Assembly (NCBI RefSeq): GCF_004341945.1
Contig: NZ_SMBP01000013.1
Span: forward strand, 1-64,000
From: Longicatena caecimuris
Lineage (GTDB): Bacteria; Bacillota_I; Bacilli_A; Erysipelotrichales; Erysipelotrichaceae
Length of the DNA: 64,000 nucleotides
Direction: 5' to 3'
The position numbers and the translations under genes were made by a program. This document shows positions 27,670 to 36,357 of the stretch, in pieces. Under the pieces are notes generated by a model. That model searched no databases and was not told the DNA's origin. It saw only the letters and a list, made by a program, of their open reading frames with translations. Numbering within the stretch: position 1 is the stretch's first letter; each line of letters starts with the position of its first letter.

Positions 27670-27994
27670 TTTTTGTATGTATGTTTGCGATAAAATGAAT
27701 TCATAGTATGTAAGAGGATTAGCAAATGCATGGAAAAGGAAATAGTAACATTATAAATCGTTTTTTCGATTCTCAGCAAATGCGATTTGCTCCTTATTGC
27801 ATGAAATAGGGATGCTTTAATATATTTGTGCAGGCGCTGGCTTTACGATAAACTATGCCAGCTAGACATCCTTCTGTGATATGATTCTTATAGTAACTTC
27901 CATAAATTTATGATTTCGTACTATTTTATGTATGTTTCATAATTATCTGTTGAATTTAGCGTAAACAAAAGACTAGTACATAGCTGAAATATGC
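27670..27994 (+). other. 325 bp intergenic region with three hairpins and a 27-codon frame
   Basis: No known gene is seen. On the plus strand there are AATCG/CGATT (about 27756-27771), a perfect AGCAAAT-GCG-ATTTGCT hairpin (about 27774-27790), and a nested structure GGATG (27810-27814) with CATCC (27867-27871) enclosing GCTGGC (27836-27841) with GCCAGC (27857-27862). A small frame runs from ATG 27726 to TAG 27809 (27 codons) with only a weak AGAGGA site. The region could hold a small RNA, but conservation is unknown. Confidence 0.4.
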
Positions 27995-28882
27995 TTACAT
28001 CAGATAGTCGCTAAGGAGAAGTTTATCATAATAAGGTTTATCTTCAGCTTTTTCAATGCATTTCAATAGTTTTTTTTGTAGGAGAAATTGAATGCGTGCA
28101 TGTAAAAAAGTATCATGAATTCCAACAGCTTCTTTGCTAAGAAGCTTTCCTATTACAAAGGCTTCAACAACCGGTTTATGAAATTTAGCAAAAGTTTTTA
28201 TGATGAGGAAATCATAAAAAGTAAGTGGAACAGTAAGTAAGTTATTATTGATGATGGCACGTAAACTACCATTTTCCTCTTGCAATGTATGCCAGCATTG
28301 TGCATAATACTGAATCAGCGATGGGGGAGCAACTTGTTGAAGGGGAAGGTAAGAGAAGAAGGCTTCTGGGGCAACTTCACTCCAAAGATGGTTCACATTA
28401 ACATGATCTCCATCATGATATTCCCAATCAGGTAGTTTCAGAAGATATACAGTATTTGAAAACTGCCATTGCTGTAATAGATGACAAAACCAATAAAATC
28501 CACAAATATCATCCGGTGTTTGGCTGTACCAGATACGGATTGTTTCTTTTTCTTGTAAGCGTTTCTTTAACATCGTCATTTGCTGCTTGGTTTGTTCTAT
28601 GCAATCCTTAGCCATTTGTGTTCCACTAGGAAGATCTTTTGGTAAATCATGATAAAGCTGCTGCAGTATATCTTGACGTTGGGAAAAGAACAGCTCTTCA
28701 GAAATCTTTCCAACACTTAACATAAGGGAAAAACAAAACACATTTTCCCCTACATATGCTTGAAAAGAAGGTGGGATTTCTGTTGGCAAGGTGGTTTGTG
28801 AAGAAGATTGCTGATTGTGCAAAAGGGCATGAGCCATTTTTAAACCGCCACCGGCACTTTCTGTAAATGTGATTTCAATCAT
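27995..28882 (-). CDS. DUF1835/DUF3658 domain protein
   Basis: A 295 aa soluble protein. The N-terminus IEITFTESAGGGLKMAHA matches the DUF1835 opening (V-F-t-x-S-a-a-G-s-L-k-x-A), and the C-terminal part (about 190-290) with LRAIINNNLLTVPLTFYDFLI...IGKLL fits DUF3658. These families are often paired in Bacillota, with unknown function. AGGAGGTT precedes the ATG at 28882. It is co-directional with the phosphoesterase-like gene upstream (44 bp gap), so they may be co-transcribed. Confidence 0.7.
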   Translation of the reverse strand: MIEITFTESAGGGLKMAHALLHNQQSSSQTTLPTEIPPSFQAYVGENVFCFSLMLSVGKISEELFFSQRQDILQQLYHDLPKDLPSGTQMAKDCIEQTKQQMTMLKKRLQEKETIRIWYSQTPDDICGFYWFCHLLQQWQFSNTVYLLKLPDWEYHDGDHVNVNHLWSEVAPEAFFSYLPLQQVAPPSLIQYYAQCWHTLQEENGSLRAIINNNLLTVPLTFYDFLIIKTFAKFHKPVVEAFVIGKLLSKEAVGIHDTFLHARIQFLLQKKLLKCIEKAEDKPYYDKLLLSDYLM

Positions 28883-28926
28883 GAAAGAACCTCCTTTTAG
28901 AAGTGATGTTTGTAAAAAGGTGCATG

Positions 28927-29793
28927 TTAATTTTCATGCACCAAACGAAAGATCAAAATTTGTGGTCTGGCAAACAAACGCATATCCATATTAACAGTCC
29001 CCAAACCATTGGAAACATAGAGCTTAGTTTCATTGATGCTATATTTACCATGTGAATATGTATCAGCACCTTCACTTTTCTGTAAAGCTCCTATCAATGG
29101 CAAATAAATTTGACCACCGAGAGAATGACCACTGAGGATGATATCTAAATACTTTGTGTTAATTTCATTATTATTAATGATATCAGGACAATGCGTTACC
29201 ATAATATTAAATTCATCAGAACTAATGTTATCAAAAGGCTTGGATACATTTGGGTTGCCATTGATCATGGAATCTAAGCCAATGAGTGTAATGCTATCTT
29301 TACTGCCGTTGCGAATTTGCAATTTCTTATTGGTGATAATTTCAAAATCACTGTTATAAAGAATAGTAGTGACTTTTTGCTTGGCTTCTTTGCTTACTAG
29401 ATCTTCATCTCCTAATACAGCAAATTTACCTAATGGAGCTTTAATATCTTGTAACAGGGAAGTAATTTCACGCACGGTTTGTGAATCGGGTTTTTGTTCT
29501 TCAAAGGAAGTAAAGACATCGCCGCCAAAGATAACAATGTCAGCCCCTGCGGTTTCTAAGGTTTCCATCATGGTAGAAAGTCTTTCTTTTTTCATAAACC
29601 CATGATATTTGATATCGCTTATAAAAGCAATTTTAATATCATTCATTGAAGTGGGGATTTTTGTACTACTGATTGTTTCATTTACAAGCTTCACATGATC
29701 CACAGAATAGTAGATAGAATAAAAGAAAACACCTGCAATTAGAAGGGCAAAAAGTAATAATACAGAAACAATTTTTACTAGTTTTTTCACCAT
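28927..29793 (-). CDS. metallophosphoesterase-fold membrane protein with degenerate metal site
   Basis: A 288 aa protein with an N-terminal TM anchor (about 7-27) and an extracytoplasmic calcineurin-like domain of the YkuE/YaeI type. The fold motifs can be followed, but most ligands are changed. Family D-x-H is SDIKYHG (His replaced by Lys), GD is kept (FGGDVF), GNH[D/E] is LGDEDL (Asn and His lost), the lone His is kept (THCPD), and GHxH is GHSLGGQ (second His lost). In normal members these residues hold two metals, so catalysis is doubtful. GAGGTG lies 8 nt before the ATG. Probably a binding or regulatory descendant, or an enzyme with altered chemistry. Confidence 0.8.
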   Translation of the reverse strand: MVKKLVKIVSVLLLFALLIAGVFFYSIYYSVDHVKLVNETISSTKIPTSMNDIKIAFISDIKYHGFMKKERLSTMMETLETAGADIVIFGGDVFTSFEEQKPDSQTVREITSLLQDIKAPLGKFAVLGDEDLVSKEAKQKVTTILYNSDFEIITNKKLQIRNGSKDSITLIGLDSMINGNPNVSKPFDNISSDEFNIMVTHCPDIINNNEINTKYLDIILSGHSLGGQIYLPLIGALQKSEGADTYSHGKYSINETKLYVSNGLGTVNMDMRLFARPQILIFRLVHEN

Positions 29794-29845
29794 GCTGTTT
29801 ACACCTCATATTCTCATTTATTTTACCATAAAGAAGAGGATAAGA

Positions 29846-29873
29846 AAATAAAAACCGAAGGTTTCCTTCGGTT
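29846..29873 (-). terminator. intrinsic terminator of RNase J
   Basis: AACCGAAGG (29853-29861) with CCTTCGGTT (29865-29873). On the minus strand it is followed by TTTATTTTC. It overlaps the stop codon of the RNase J gene. Confidence 0.85.
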
Positions 29874-31713
29874 AAGATGGTTCATGTGTTGTTGGTTTTC
29901 GTGGCGTTTTTCGTTGATTGACGCGTGTGGCTCTAGCTTGTGCCATGGCTGCCATAGCCGCTTTTGAATTAATGATAACAGGAATAACGATAGGATTACG
30001 ATGTGTCTTATTGTATAAGAACGGTTCCAAAGTAGAACGCACGCAATTCTTTAAATCAGAAAAGGTTGTACGCTGTTTCATTTTTTCCTTCAATGCATCG
30101 TATACAATCATTTCTGCTTCTTTCAATAAGCCCTGACTATCTTTAATAAAGACAAATCCACGAGATACAATAACAGGTTTGCATAACACTTTATTTTCTT
30201 TTGAATCAATCGCTATGATAGCTGCAACTAATCCATTATCCGCCAAAATCTTACGATCTTTTAAAACGGCAGTAGATACACCGCTGATATCATTACCATC
30301 AACATAAATATCATCAGCCGCAATACGGAAGCTGCTTTCGTATACATGGTGATTACGCAAAATCAATACATCCCCATTTGCACAAGTAAAGATATTTTCT
30401 TCAGGAATACCAGTCTCCATAGCTGTTTCTTTGTGCTGTTTCAACATTTTATATTCCCCATGGACAGGCATGAAGTATTTCGGCTTAATCAACTGCAGCA
30501 TCAATTTCTGCTCTTCCTGTGAGGCATGGCCGGTCGTATGCAAATTACCTAAAATTGATTTTGTCAGGACATTTGCCCCGGCTTTAAATAATTTGTTAAC
30601 AACCTGATTGACACTAGCTCCGTTACCAGGTATCGGAGAAGAAGAGAAAATTACGGTATCACCAGGAATCAGTTTGATGAAACGATGTGTTCCATTCGCA
30701 ATACGAGACAATGCCGCAAGTGGTTCTCCTTGGCTGCCGGTACATACGATACATGTCTTTGATGCTGGTGTATGAGAAAGCTGTTCCGGTTTTAAGAAGT
30801 GTTCTTCACCAACCTTGATCTTACCCATTTTACGTCCAATGGTTACAACATTCTCCATGCTACGTCCAAAGATAATGACCTTACGTCCACAAGCAACAGC
30901 CGCTTCTAAGATTTGCGAAACGCGATAGACATTACTAGCAAAGGTTGCTACAATTAAACGTCCATCCGTTTTTTTCATGGTATCTAAAATTTCTGCTGCC
31001 ACTTTCTTTTCAGAAATGGAAAAATCCGCTACACCAGAGTTGGTAGAATCACTCATTAATAAGTCTACGCCAATCTGTCCCATATAAGCCATGACCTGAT
31101 AATCAGCATTGCTGCCAACCGGTGTCAAGTCAAATTTAAAGTCACCAGTTTCAACGATACGCCCATTTGGCGTATTAATCAAAATACCCAAAGAATCAGG
31201 TATCGAATGTGTCGTGTTGAAGAAACCACATGTGAAATGTTGCATCTTGACCGAACTACGATCATTGATTTCTACGATTTTAACGCCTCTTAGCATTTTA
31301 CGTTCTTCTAATTTTTTATTGATTAACGCTACCGCAAAAGCCGGTGCGTAAATAGCTTCGATATCAACACTTTTTAAAAGGAAGGGAATTCCTCCAATAT
31401 GATCCTCATGACCATGCGTGATAATTAATATTTTACGTTTACGATTATTCTTCACCAGATAGTTATAATCTGGAATGACATAATCGACACCGAGAAGATC
31501 GTCCTCAGGAAAACGAACACCAGAGTCAATGATTAAGATTTCATTCTCGTGTTCAAAGCAGTACATATTTTTTCCGACTTCGCCTAATCCGCCCATTGCA
31601 TAAATTAGCGTATCGCCTCGTTCGGTATTTATTTTATTATAACTGTCTTTATTCGTTGTATCCTGACTGATTCTCGGTGCACGATTTTTATTTGTTGTAT
31701 GATGATTTATCAT
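29872..31713 (-). CDS. rnj: ribonuclease J
   Basis: A metallo-beta-lactamase/beta-CASP ribonuclease with endo- and 5'-3' exonuclease activity, central to mRNA turnover and rRNA maturation in Bacillota. Motif 2 is THGHEDHIGG; further blocks are GDFKFD, LMSDSTN (beta-CASP entry), SSSPIPGNG and MPVHGEYKML near the metal-binding C-terminal His. A disordered, Asn/Thr-rich N-terminus precedes GDTLIYAMGGLGEVGKNM. The frame starts at 31746, but AAGGAG precedes ATG 31713, giving 613 aa, somewhat longer than the usual 555-560. The Arg/Lys/Pro C-terminal tail is also extra. Confidence 0.94.
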   Translation of the reverse strand: MINHHTTNKNRAPRISQDTTNKDSYNKINTERGDTLIYAMGGLGEVGKNMYCFEHENEILIIDSGVRFPEDDLLGVDYVIPDYNYLVKNNRKRKILIITHGHEDHIGGIPFLLKSVDIEAIYAPAFAVALINKKLEERKMLRGVKIVEINDRSSVKMQHFTCGFFNTTHSIPDSLGILINTPNGRIVETGDFKFDLTPVGSNADYQVMAYMGQIGVDLLMSDSTNSGVADFSISEKKVAAEILDTMKKTDGRLIVATFASNVYRVSQILEAAVACGRKVIIFGRSMENVVTIGRKMGKIKVGEEHFLKPEQLSHTPASKTCIVCTGSQGEPLAALSRIANGTHRFIKLIPGDTVIFSSSPIPGNGASVNQVVNKLFKAGANVLTKSILGNLHTTGHASQEEQKLMLQLIKPKYFMPVHGEYKMLKQHKETAMETGIPEENIFTCANGDVLILRNHHVYESSFRIAADDIYVDGNDISGVSTAVLKDRKILADNGLVAAIIAIDSKENKVLCKPVIVSRGFVFIKDSQGLLKEAEMIVYDALKEKMKQRTTFSDLKNCVRSTLEPFLYNKTHRNPIVIPVIINSKAAMAAMAQARATRVNQRKTPRKPTTHEPS

Positions 31714-31834
31714 AATAACTCCTTTCTTACTATATTTGATATGCACCCTATATCTTTTTCTATTATAACATAAATCAGCGAAAATAATCAGCTTCTGTAT
31801 CTTTTTTTCATTTAACTACCTGTTTTGGGCATAA

Positions 31835-31858
31835 AAAATGCTCTTAATGAGCATTTAT
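31835..31858 (-). terminator. intrinsic terminator of def
   Basis: AAATGCTC (about 31836-31843) with GAGCATTT (31849-31856), loop TTAAT. On the minus strand it overlaps the def stop codon and is followed by TTTATG. Confidence 0.65.
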
Positions 31859-32412
31859 TCAATAACCTTAGCGTCTGGAATTTCCTGCCAAGGATTCGTA
31901 ACATTGATATGATCATAAAACAAAGTACCATTGAAATGATCCATTTCATGTTGTAATACAATGGCGAGATAACCGCTAGCTGAAATTACGATTTCTTCAT
32001 TACGTAATAAATCAAAGCCTTTGACCTTAATGCGGGCAGCTCGAGGAACGATGCCTTCATGTTCTTCTTCTACAGATAAACAGCCTTCACCGTTTTTCAG
32101 ATATGCTTTTTGAATTGATTCAGAAATAATCTTAGGATTTGCTAAAGCAAATTCATAATCTTCTTCTTCATCTTTAGGAACAACAACAGCAAGCATTTTT
32201 TTAGGAATTCCTAATTGAATCGCCGCTATGCCGACGGCTGGGCGTAGGTTCTGCTTTTCTGCCAGTTCACTGTCTTGTGAGTCATGAACATATTGCAACA
32301 TGTCCATTAACAATTCTTTATCTTCTTCATGCATCGGAATTGGTACGGTGACGCTTTTTTCTCTAACGATAGGATCACTATCCTTAACGATGTTATCATA
32401 ATTAAAGCTCAT
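31855..32412 (-). CDS. def: peptide deformylase
   Basis: Removes the N-formyl group from nascent proteins. All three family motifs are present: VGIAAIQLGIPK (motif 1, GxGxAAxQ with Ile for the second Gly-type position), GEGCLSVEE (motif 2 with the metal Cys) and LQHEMDHFNG (motif 3, HExDH). The length of 185 aa is typical of Bacillota type 2 enzymes. AAGGAG-type site before the ATG at 32412. Divergent from the FtsW/RodA-type gene. Confidence 0.94.
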   Translation of the reverse strand: MSFNYDNIVKDSDPIVREKSVTVPIPMHEEDKELLMDMLQYVHDSQDSELAEKQNLRPAVGIAAIQLGIPKKMLAVVVPKDEEEDYEFALANPKIISESIQKAYLKNGEGCLSVEEEHEGIVPRAARIKVKGFDLLRNEEIVISASGYLAIVLQHEMDHFNGTLFYDHINVTNPWQEIPDAKVIE

Positions 32413-32547
32413 ATACAGACTCCTTTTCTTTCGTTCTTTATTTTATACGCTTTTCTTTCAGAATGGAAGAGTTTTGCTAAATAAATATTAAAAAATGATA
32501 TAGAATATGATATCATTAAGAGTACATGAAAGAAAGGAGAATGTCAC

Positions 32548-33816
32548 TTGCGGATAAAAAATATAATTGTATCTTTAAAGATGCCTAAGAAATTTGATGT
32601 GGCGCTGCAGGCAGCTGTGTTGATCCTAATTGCTTTTGGTACTTTAATGATCATTTCAACGAATGCCGGAAAGGCCGGTGGCTTACTGGTTCTGGTGAAA
32701 GTTATCCTCAAACAGATGGCTTTTGTGGTATTCTCATATGTCTTAATGACTTTTTTTGCTAATAACTTTACGATGACAAGGGCAAAGAAGCTTTATCTTT
32801 ATGCTGGTTTAATACTATTAGGCTTATTGGCATTTACTTTAGTATCAAAAGAAACGTTTGGTTCTAAGGCATGGATTCAAATTCCGATTCCTGGAATGGA
32901 GGTCACTTTGCAGCCTTCGGAATTTGCTAAAATCTTCATGGTGGTTATCATGGCTGTGTATGTAGAATTGGCAGGTCGCAAAAACTATGATTTTTGGACA
33001 ATTGTGCGCATTCCAGTCATATTCTTTATTGTTTTCTTTGTGATAATTTTATTTCAGCGCGATTTAGGTACGATGTTGGTATTGACGATGATCACGATAA
33101 TCTGCTTTTTAATACCTTCCCATCGCAGCTTAAGAAAAGCACAGCGTACGGTAAAACTGTTACTCATAGTTGGCACAGTATGTACATTGTTCCTTATGAG
33201 TGAAACCGGAAGTACGATGGTAGCAAAACTGCCTGTTTTTAAACATGTAAGTAGTCGTGTGGATATCGCCATCGATCCTTTCCAACATCCGCATGGTGTA
33301 GGGTATCAATTGATTAATGGCTTATATGGTTTCGCCAGAGGCGGTATCACAGGTGTAGGTTTTGGTAGCTCTATTCAAAAATATGGATATCTTACACAGT
33401 CCGATAATGATTTCATCCTCTCTATCGTTGTAGAAGAATTAGGCGTGTTTGGATTAGGTATCGTAGTAATCGGCTACTTGCTTATTTTACAACGCTTATT
33501 CTATTATGCTTTTCATACGCAAAGTGAAGGCTATAAAATTATTTTGATTGGTACCGGCATGTATATTTTTGTACATTTTGTTTTGAATGTCGGTGGTGTC
33601 AGCGGATTGATACCGTTGACTGGTGTACCATTATTGTTTATATCCAGTGGCGGTAGTTCTTTGATGTCTATCATGAGTGCCATAGGAATATCTCAGGGGG
33701 TCATCTCACGCATTCGACGTCAGGGCAGTGTGAAAGTAGGCGTAGATAAAAAAAGAGCCCCAAGGGGTAGGGACTCTTTAAGAAAGGGAAGAGGAGAAAC
33801 AAAGATTGGGGGGTAG
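32548..33816 (+). CDS. FtsW/RodA/SpoVE-family (SEDS) peptidoglycan glycosyltransferase
   Basis: A polytopic SEDS protein of 422 aa with about 10 TM segments, which polymerises lipid II for elongation, division or spore cortex. Family blocks are QPSEFAKIFMVV, LFQRDLGTML (with the catalytic-side Asp region), HPHGVGYQLINGLYGFARGGITGVGFG, YGYLTQSDNDFILSIVVEELG and the C-terminal LTGVPLLFISSGGSSL. The start is TTG 32548, 8 nt after AAAGGAG. The HxxGxGYQL and QSDNDFI forms are closer to RodA than FtsW, but I cannot separate them. The charged 25-residue tail is encoded through a terminator-like hairpin (33752-33780). Confidence 0.9.
   Translation: MRIKNIIVSLKMPKKFDVALQAAVLILIAFGTLMIISTNAGKAGGLLVLVKVILKQMAFVVFSYVLMTFFANNFTMTRAKKLYLYAGLILLGLLAFTLVSKETFGSKAWIQIPIPGMEVTLQPSEFAKIFMVVIMAVYVELAGRKNYDFWTIVRIPVIFFIVFFVIILFQRDLGTMLVLTMITIICFLIPSHRSLRKAQRTVKLLLIVGTVCTLFLMSETGSTMVAKLPVFKHVSSRVDIAIDPFQHPHGVGYQLINGLYGFARGGITGVGFGSSIQKYGYLTQSDNDFILSIVVEELGVFGLGIVVIGYLLILQRLFYYAFHTQSEGYKIILIGTGMYIFVHFVLNVGGVSGLIPLTGVPLLFISSGGSSLMSIMSAIGISQGVISRIRRQGSVKVGVDKKRAPRGRDSLRKGRGETKIGG
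33748..33780 (-). terminator. terminator-like hairpin inside the 3' end of the SEDS gene
   Basis: AAAGAGCCCC (33752-33761) pairs with GGGACTCTTT (33771-33780) with one mismatch. The long A run lies on the left, so the T run occurs on the minus strand; it looks like a terminator for antisense transcription, embedded in coding sequence. Confidence 0.5.
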
Positions 33817-33886
33817 CAACCATTTACTTGGTTGCACTAGTATGATGCCCATCCAATTTTGGTTTATACATAAGGAGTTGAAAAAA

Positions 33887-34438
33887 ATGCGAATAGTTGC
33901 AGGAAAATTTCGTTCTCGTGTTATAGAGGCAGTAGATGGGGATGCGACACGGCCTACTTTAGATAAAGTAAAAGAGGCAGTATTCTCAAGAATTGGGCCA
34001 TATTTTGATGGTGGTGAGATGCTGGATTTGTTTGGCGGTAGTGGAAATATGTCTTTGGAAGCTATCAGTCGTGGCATATCCCATTCCATCCTTTGTGATA
34101 TTCATGGCAAGGCGATTGCGACTATACGTCGGAATATTAAAACATTAGGCATTCAGCAAAATTGTGAAATATGGAAGATGGATTACAAGAAAGCTCTAGC
34201 AGCTGCTAGTGAACAAGGAAGAAAATTTGATCTTGTTTATCTAGATCCACCTTATCAAATACAACAGATTGATTGGATCTTAACTTACTTGGAGGAACAT
34301 GATCTGCTTTCTTCAGGAGCTGATGTTGTTTGCGAAAGTCTTAAAGAGGATTCCTTTAAAGAGTATTATGGAACATTAGAGCAGGTAAAAGATGCCACCT
34401 ATGGCATTACGCGTATTACATATTATAAGAAGAGGTAA
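33887..34438 (+). CDS. rsmD: 16S rRNA (guanine966-N2)-methyltransferase RsmD
   Basis: A 183 aa SAM-dependent methyltransferase. It opens MRIVAGKFRSRVIEA, followed by the TRPTLDKVKEAVFSRI block, the SAM motif LDLFGGSGNMSLEAISRG, and the catalytic YLDPPYQ (the [DN]PPY motif of base N-methyltransferases). The open frame extends upstream to 33806, overlapping the SEDS gene, but AAGGAG 8-9 nt before ATG 33887 fixes the start. The rsmD-coaD adjacency is common in Bacillota. Confidence 0.95.
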   Translation: MRIVAGKFRSRVIEAVDGDATRPTLDKVKEAVFSRIGPYFDGGEMLDLFGGSGNMSLEAISRGISHSILCDIHGKAIATIRRNIKTLGIQQNCEIWKMDYKKALAAASEQGRKFDLVYLDPPYQIQQIDWILTYLEEHDLLSSGADVVCESLKEDSFKEYYGTLEQVKDATYGITRITYYKKR

Positions 34439-34626
34439 GGGTGAAAACTTGATAAAAATGGGGAACTTAAAAATACGGCAAAGGTACTTATTTAAATTAA
34501 GCAAATAAGAAATACCATTTACTTCCACATGCTCTATATTGTTCTTTCCTAAAAACTATAAAACAACTAGTGGTAAGTGTGTTTAGAAAATTTGTGCCCG
34601 CATGTAGCGAAAGAATGGAGGCTATT

Positions 34627-35118
34627 ATGAAAAAAGCCATTTTTCCCGGCAGCTTTGATCCAATCACCAATGGACATCTGGATATTATCACCAGAGCTAG
34701 CCATTTGTTTGATGAAGTTATTGTTGTCATATTAGAGAATTCAGAAAAACGTTCTGCGTTCACTTTAGAAGAGCGCCTACAGTTTATGAAAGCAGCCTGT
34801 GCGAAATTAGCGAACGTACGCATTGATCACGATACCTGTCTGACGGTAGAATATGCAAGAAAACATGGAGCTTCTGCCATCATTCGCGGTGTTCGCAGTG
34901 TGAAGGATTATGAGTACGAACGCGATATTGCTAGTATCAATCAGCATATGGCTGAAGATATTGAAACAATCCTTTTATTTGCTTCTCCTTCACAATCTTT
35001 TGTATCTAGTACCATCATTCGGGAAATGGTACGCTATGGTCAAGATATTTCCGCATTTGTGAATGATGAAGTAAGGAAGGCATGTGTACAACGTTTAAAA
35101 GATGAAGAAGGTAAATAG
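34627..35118 (+). CDS. coaD: phosphopantetheine adenylyltransferase
   Basis: Converts 4'-phosphopantetheine and ATP to dephospho-CoA. The nucleotidyltransferase motif GSFDPITNGHLDI is at residues about 9-21, RGVRSVKDYEYE is the second family block, and SSTIIREM is the ISSSxIR-type motif. The length is 163 aa, as usual. The frame opens at 34570, but GGAGG precedes ATG 34627. A 188 bp gap separates it from rsmD, so it may have its own promoter. A strong terminator follows. Confidence 0.96.
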   Translation: MKKAIFPGSFDPITNGHLDIITRASHLFDEVIVVILENSEKRSAFTLEERLQFMKAACAKLANVRIDHDTCLTVEYARKHGASAIIRGVRSVKDYEYERDIASINQHMAEDIETILLFASPSQSFVSSTIIREMVRYGQDISAFVNDEVRKACVQRLKDEEGK

Positions 35119-35128
35119 AAAAGGGAAG

Positions 35129-35174
35129 GAATCCAACACGCTTAGGATTGATCATAGCAGTGTTGGATTCTTTT
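35129..35174 (+). terminator. intrinsic terminator of coaD
   Basis: GAATCCAACAC (35129-35139) and GTGTTGGATTC (35160-35170) form a perfect 11 bp stem with a 20 nt loop, followed by TTTTATTTC. Confidence 0.88.
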
Positions 35175-35351
35175 ATTTCATATATTCATCAACATCGTAT
35201 GATTATATAAAAAGATGGTCTTGTTGAGACTTGATAAAGGAGAAATCAAATATGCGATACGTAATAAGTAAGAAATACGTAAGAAGAAAGCATGGTAACG
35301 ATTCATAAAAAATGGTATACTAAATAGGAAGTCAACAGAAAGGATGAGTGT

Positions 35352-36233
35352 ATGAGCACACACTTTAAACCGCCTGGAAAAGAGGCAATGAAAAGTAAAA
35401 CCATTACCTCAATCTGTATGCTGGCAATTATCATCAGCTTGTATGCGACTTGTTATATGTTGTTTTTTAGAACAGTTGATGTTGATTTAACAAAGGACAT
35501 TTCTATTGTATATGATGGAGAAAGTGGTTCTGCCAGTGTTAAGGTTTTTAATAGTATTACGGATTACAATCAACGGAAACAAGAATTTATGGATTCCGTT
35601 GCGTATAAGGTTTCACCTAAGAAGAATTTGCAAAATGGCGATACGCTTTTGATAAGCAGCACCTATGATGAAGATTTGGCGGATCAATACCATATTCATC
35701 CCATTCATACGATACGAAAGATAACAGTAGAAAATTTACCGGAACGTTTAAGCAGTGTCGATGAATTGCAACCAGCTTTTTTGAAAGAAATCAATCAAAG
35801 AGGAACCAGTTATTTAAAAAAGAATATGGAACAGATTTTAAATGAAGATTTCACTGATTTCTACATTAATTCGAAACCAGAACTACAAGAGCAAAAATTA
35901 ATGTATCGTATTTTTATGGATGCAAACAAGAAAAGTAATAAAGACCGAATCTTAGATATTTATGCCATAACGGCAAAAGGTCAGGTCAATGTTTCCGCAA
36001 AAGGTGAAAAGCTAGAAGAGAAGGAAAGTACGATTTATTATATGATTACATATAATGAAATTAATACCTCTTTCATGTTACGTGAGGAAAATATCTATGG
36101 TGAAAAACTGATTTATAGTGGTACAAAAGATTTAACAAATCAAAAAGTGTTTGAAAAAGTCATTCAGAATAAATATGGGAAACAATTCCATATAACATTT
36201 TTAGATTTACCTGTGTATACCGATGACAAATAA
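35352..36233 (+). CDS. single-pass membrane protein, unrecognised
   Basis: A 293 aa protein: about 20 cytoplasmic residues, one TM helix (about 20-39) and a soluble extracytoplasmic domain. I recognise no family. The ectodomain is mixed alpha/beta and Lys/Asp/Glu-rich, without Cys and with no obvious catalytic motif. AAGGATG lies before ATG 35352. It stands alone between the coaD terminator and the IS element. Its original downstream terminator has been split by the IS, so its transcript may now run into the element. Confidence 0.6.
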   Translation: MSTHFKPPGKEAMKSKTITSICMLAIIISLYATCYMLFFRTVDVDLTKDISIVYDGESGSASVKVFNSITDYNQRKQEFMDSVAYKVSPKKNLQNGDTLLISSTYDEDLADQYHIHPIHTIRKITVENLPERLSSVDELQPAFLKEINQRGTSYLKKNMEQILNEDFTDFYINSKPELQEQKLMYRIFMDANKKSNKDRILDIYAITAKGQVNVSAKGEKLEEKESTIYYMITYNEINTSFMLREENIYGEKLIYSGTKDLTNQKVFEKVIQNKYGKQFHITFLDLPVYTDDK

Positions 36234-36284
36234 CAATGACCATGGATAGCTTCTTATATGGAATGGCATGATACGAAGCGTAAT

Positions 36285-36300
36285 AAAAAAAGGATTCATT
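36285..36300. terminator. left arm of a bidirectional terminator split by the IS element
   Basis: AAAAAAAGGATTCATT here is complementary, with one G-U pair, to AATGGATCCTTTTTTT at 37823-37838. Before insertion the two arms would have lain a few bases apart as a bidirectional terminator between the convergent membrane-protein and HIT genes. Confidence 0.75.
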
Positions 36301-36301
36301 T

Positions 36302-36332
36302 TGAAATGAAATGAACCCCAAAGTTTGGACAA
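36302..36332 (+). repeat. left terminal inverted repeat of the IS
   Basis: 31 bp, beginning TGAAATGAAATGAACC. It matches the reverse complement of 37787-37817 at 26 of 31 positions. Confidence 0.9.
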
Positions 36333-36357
36333 TCAAATGAAAGGGGTTCATTTTTAA

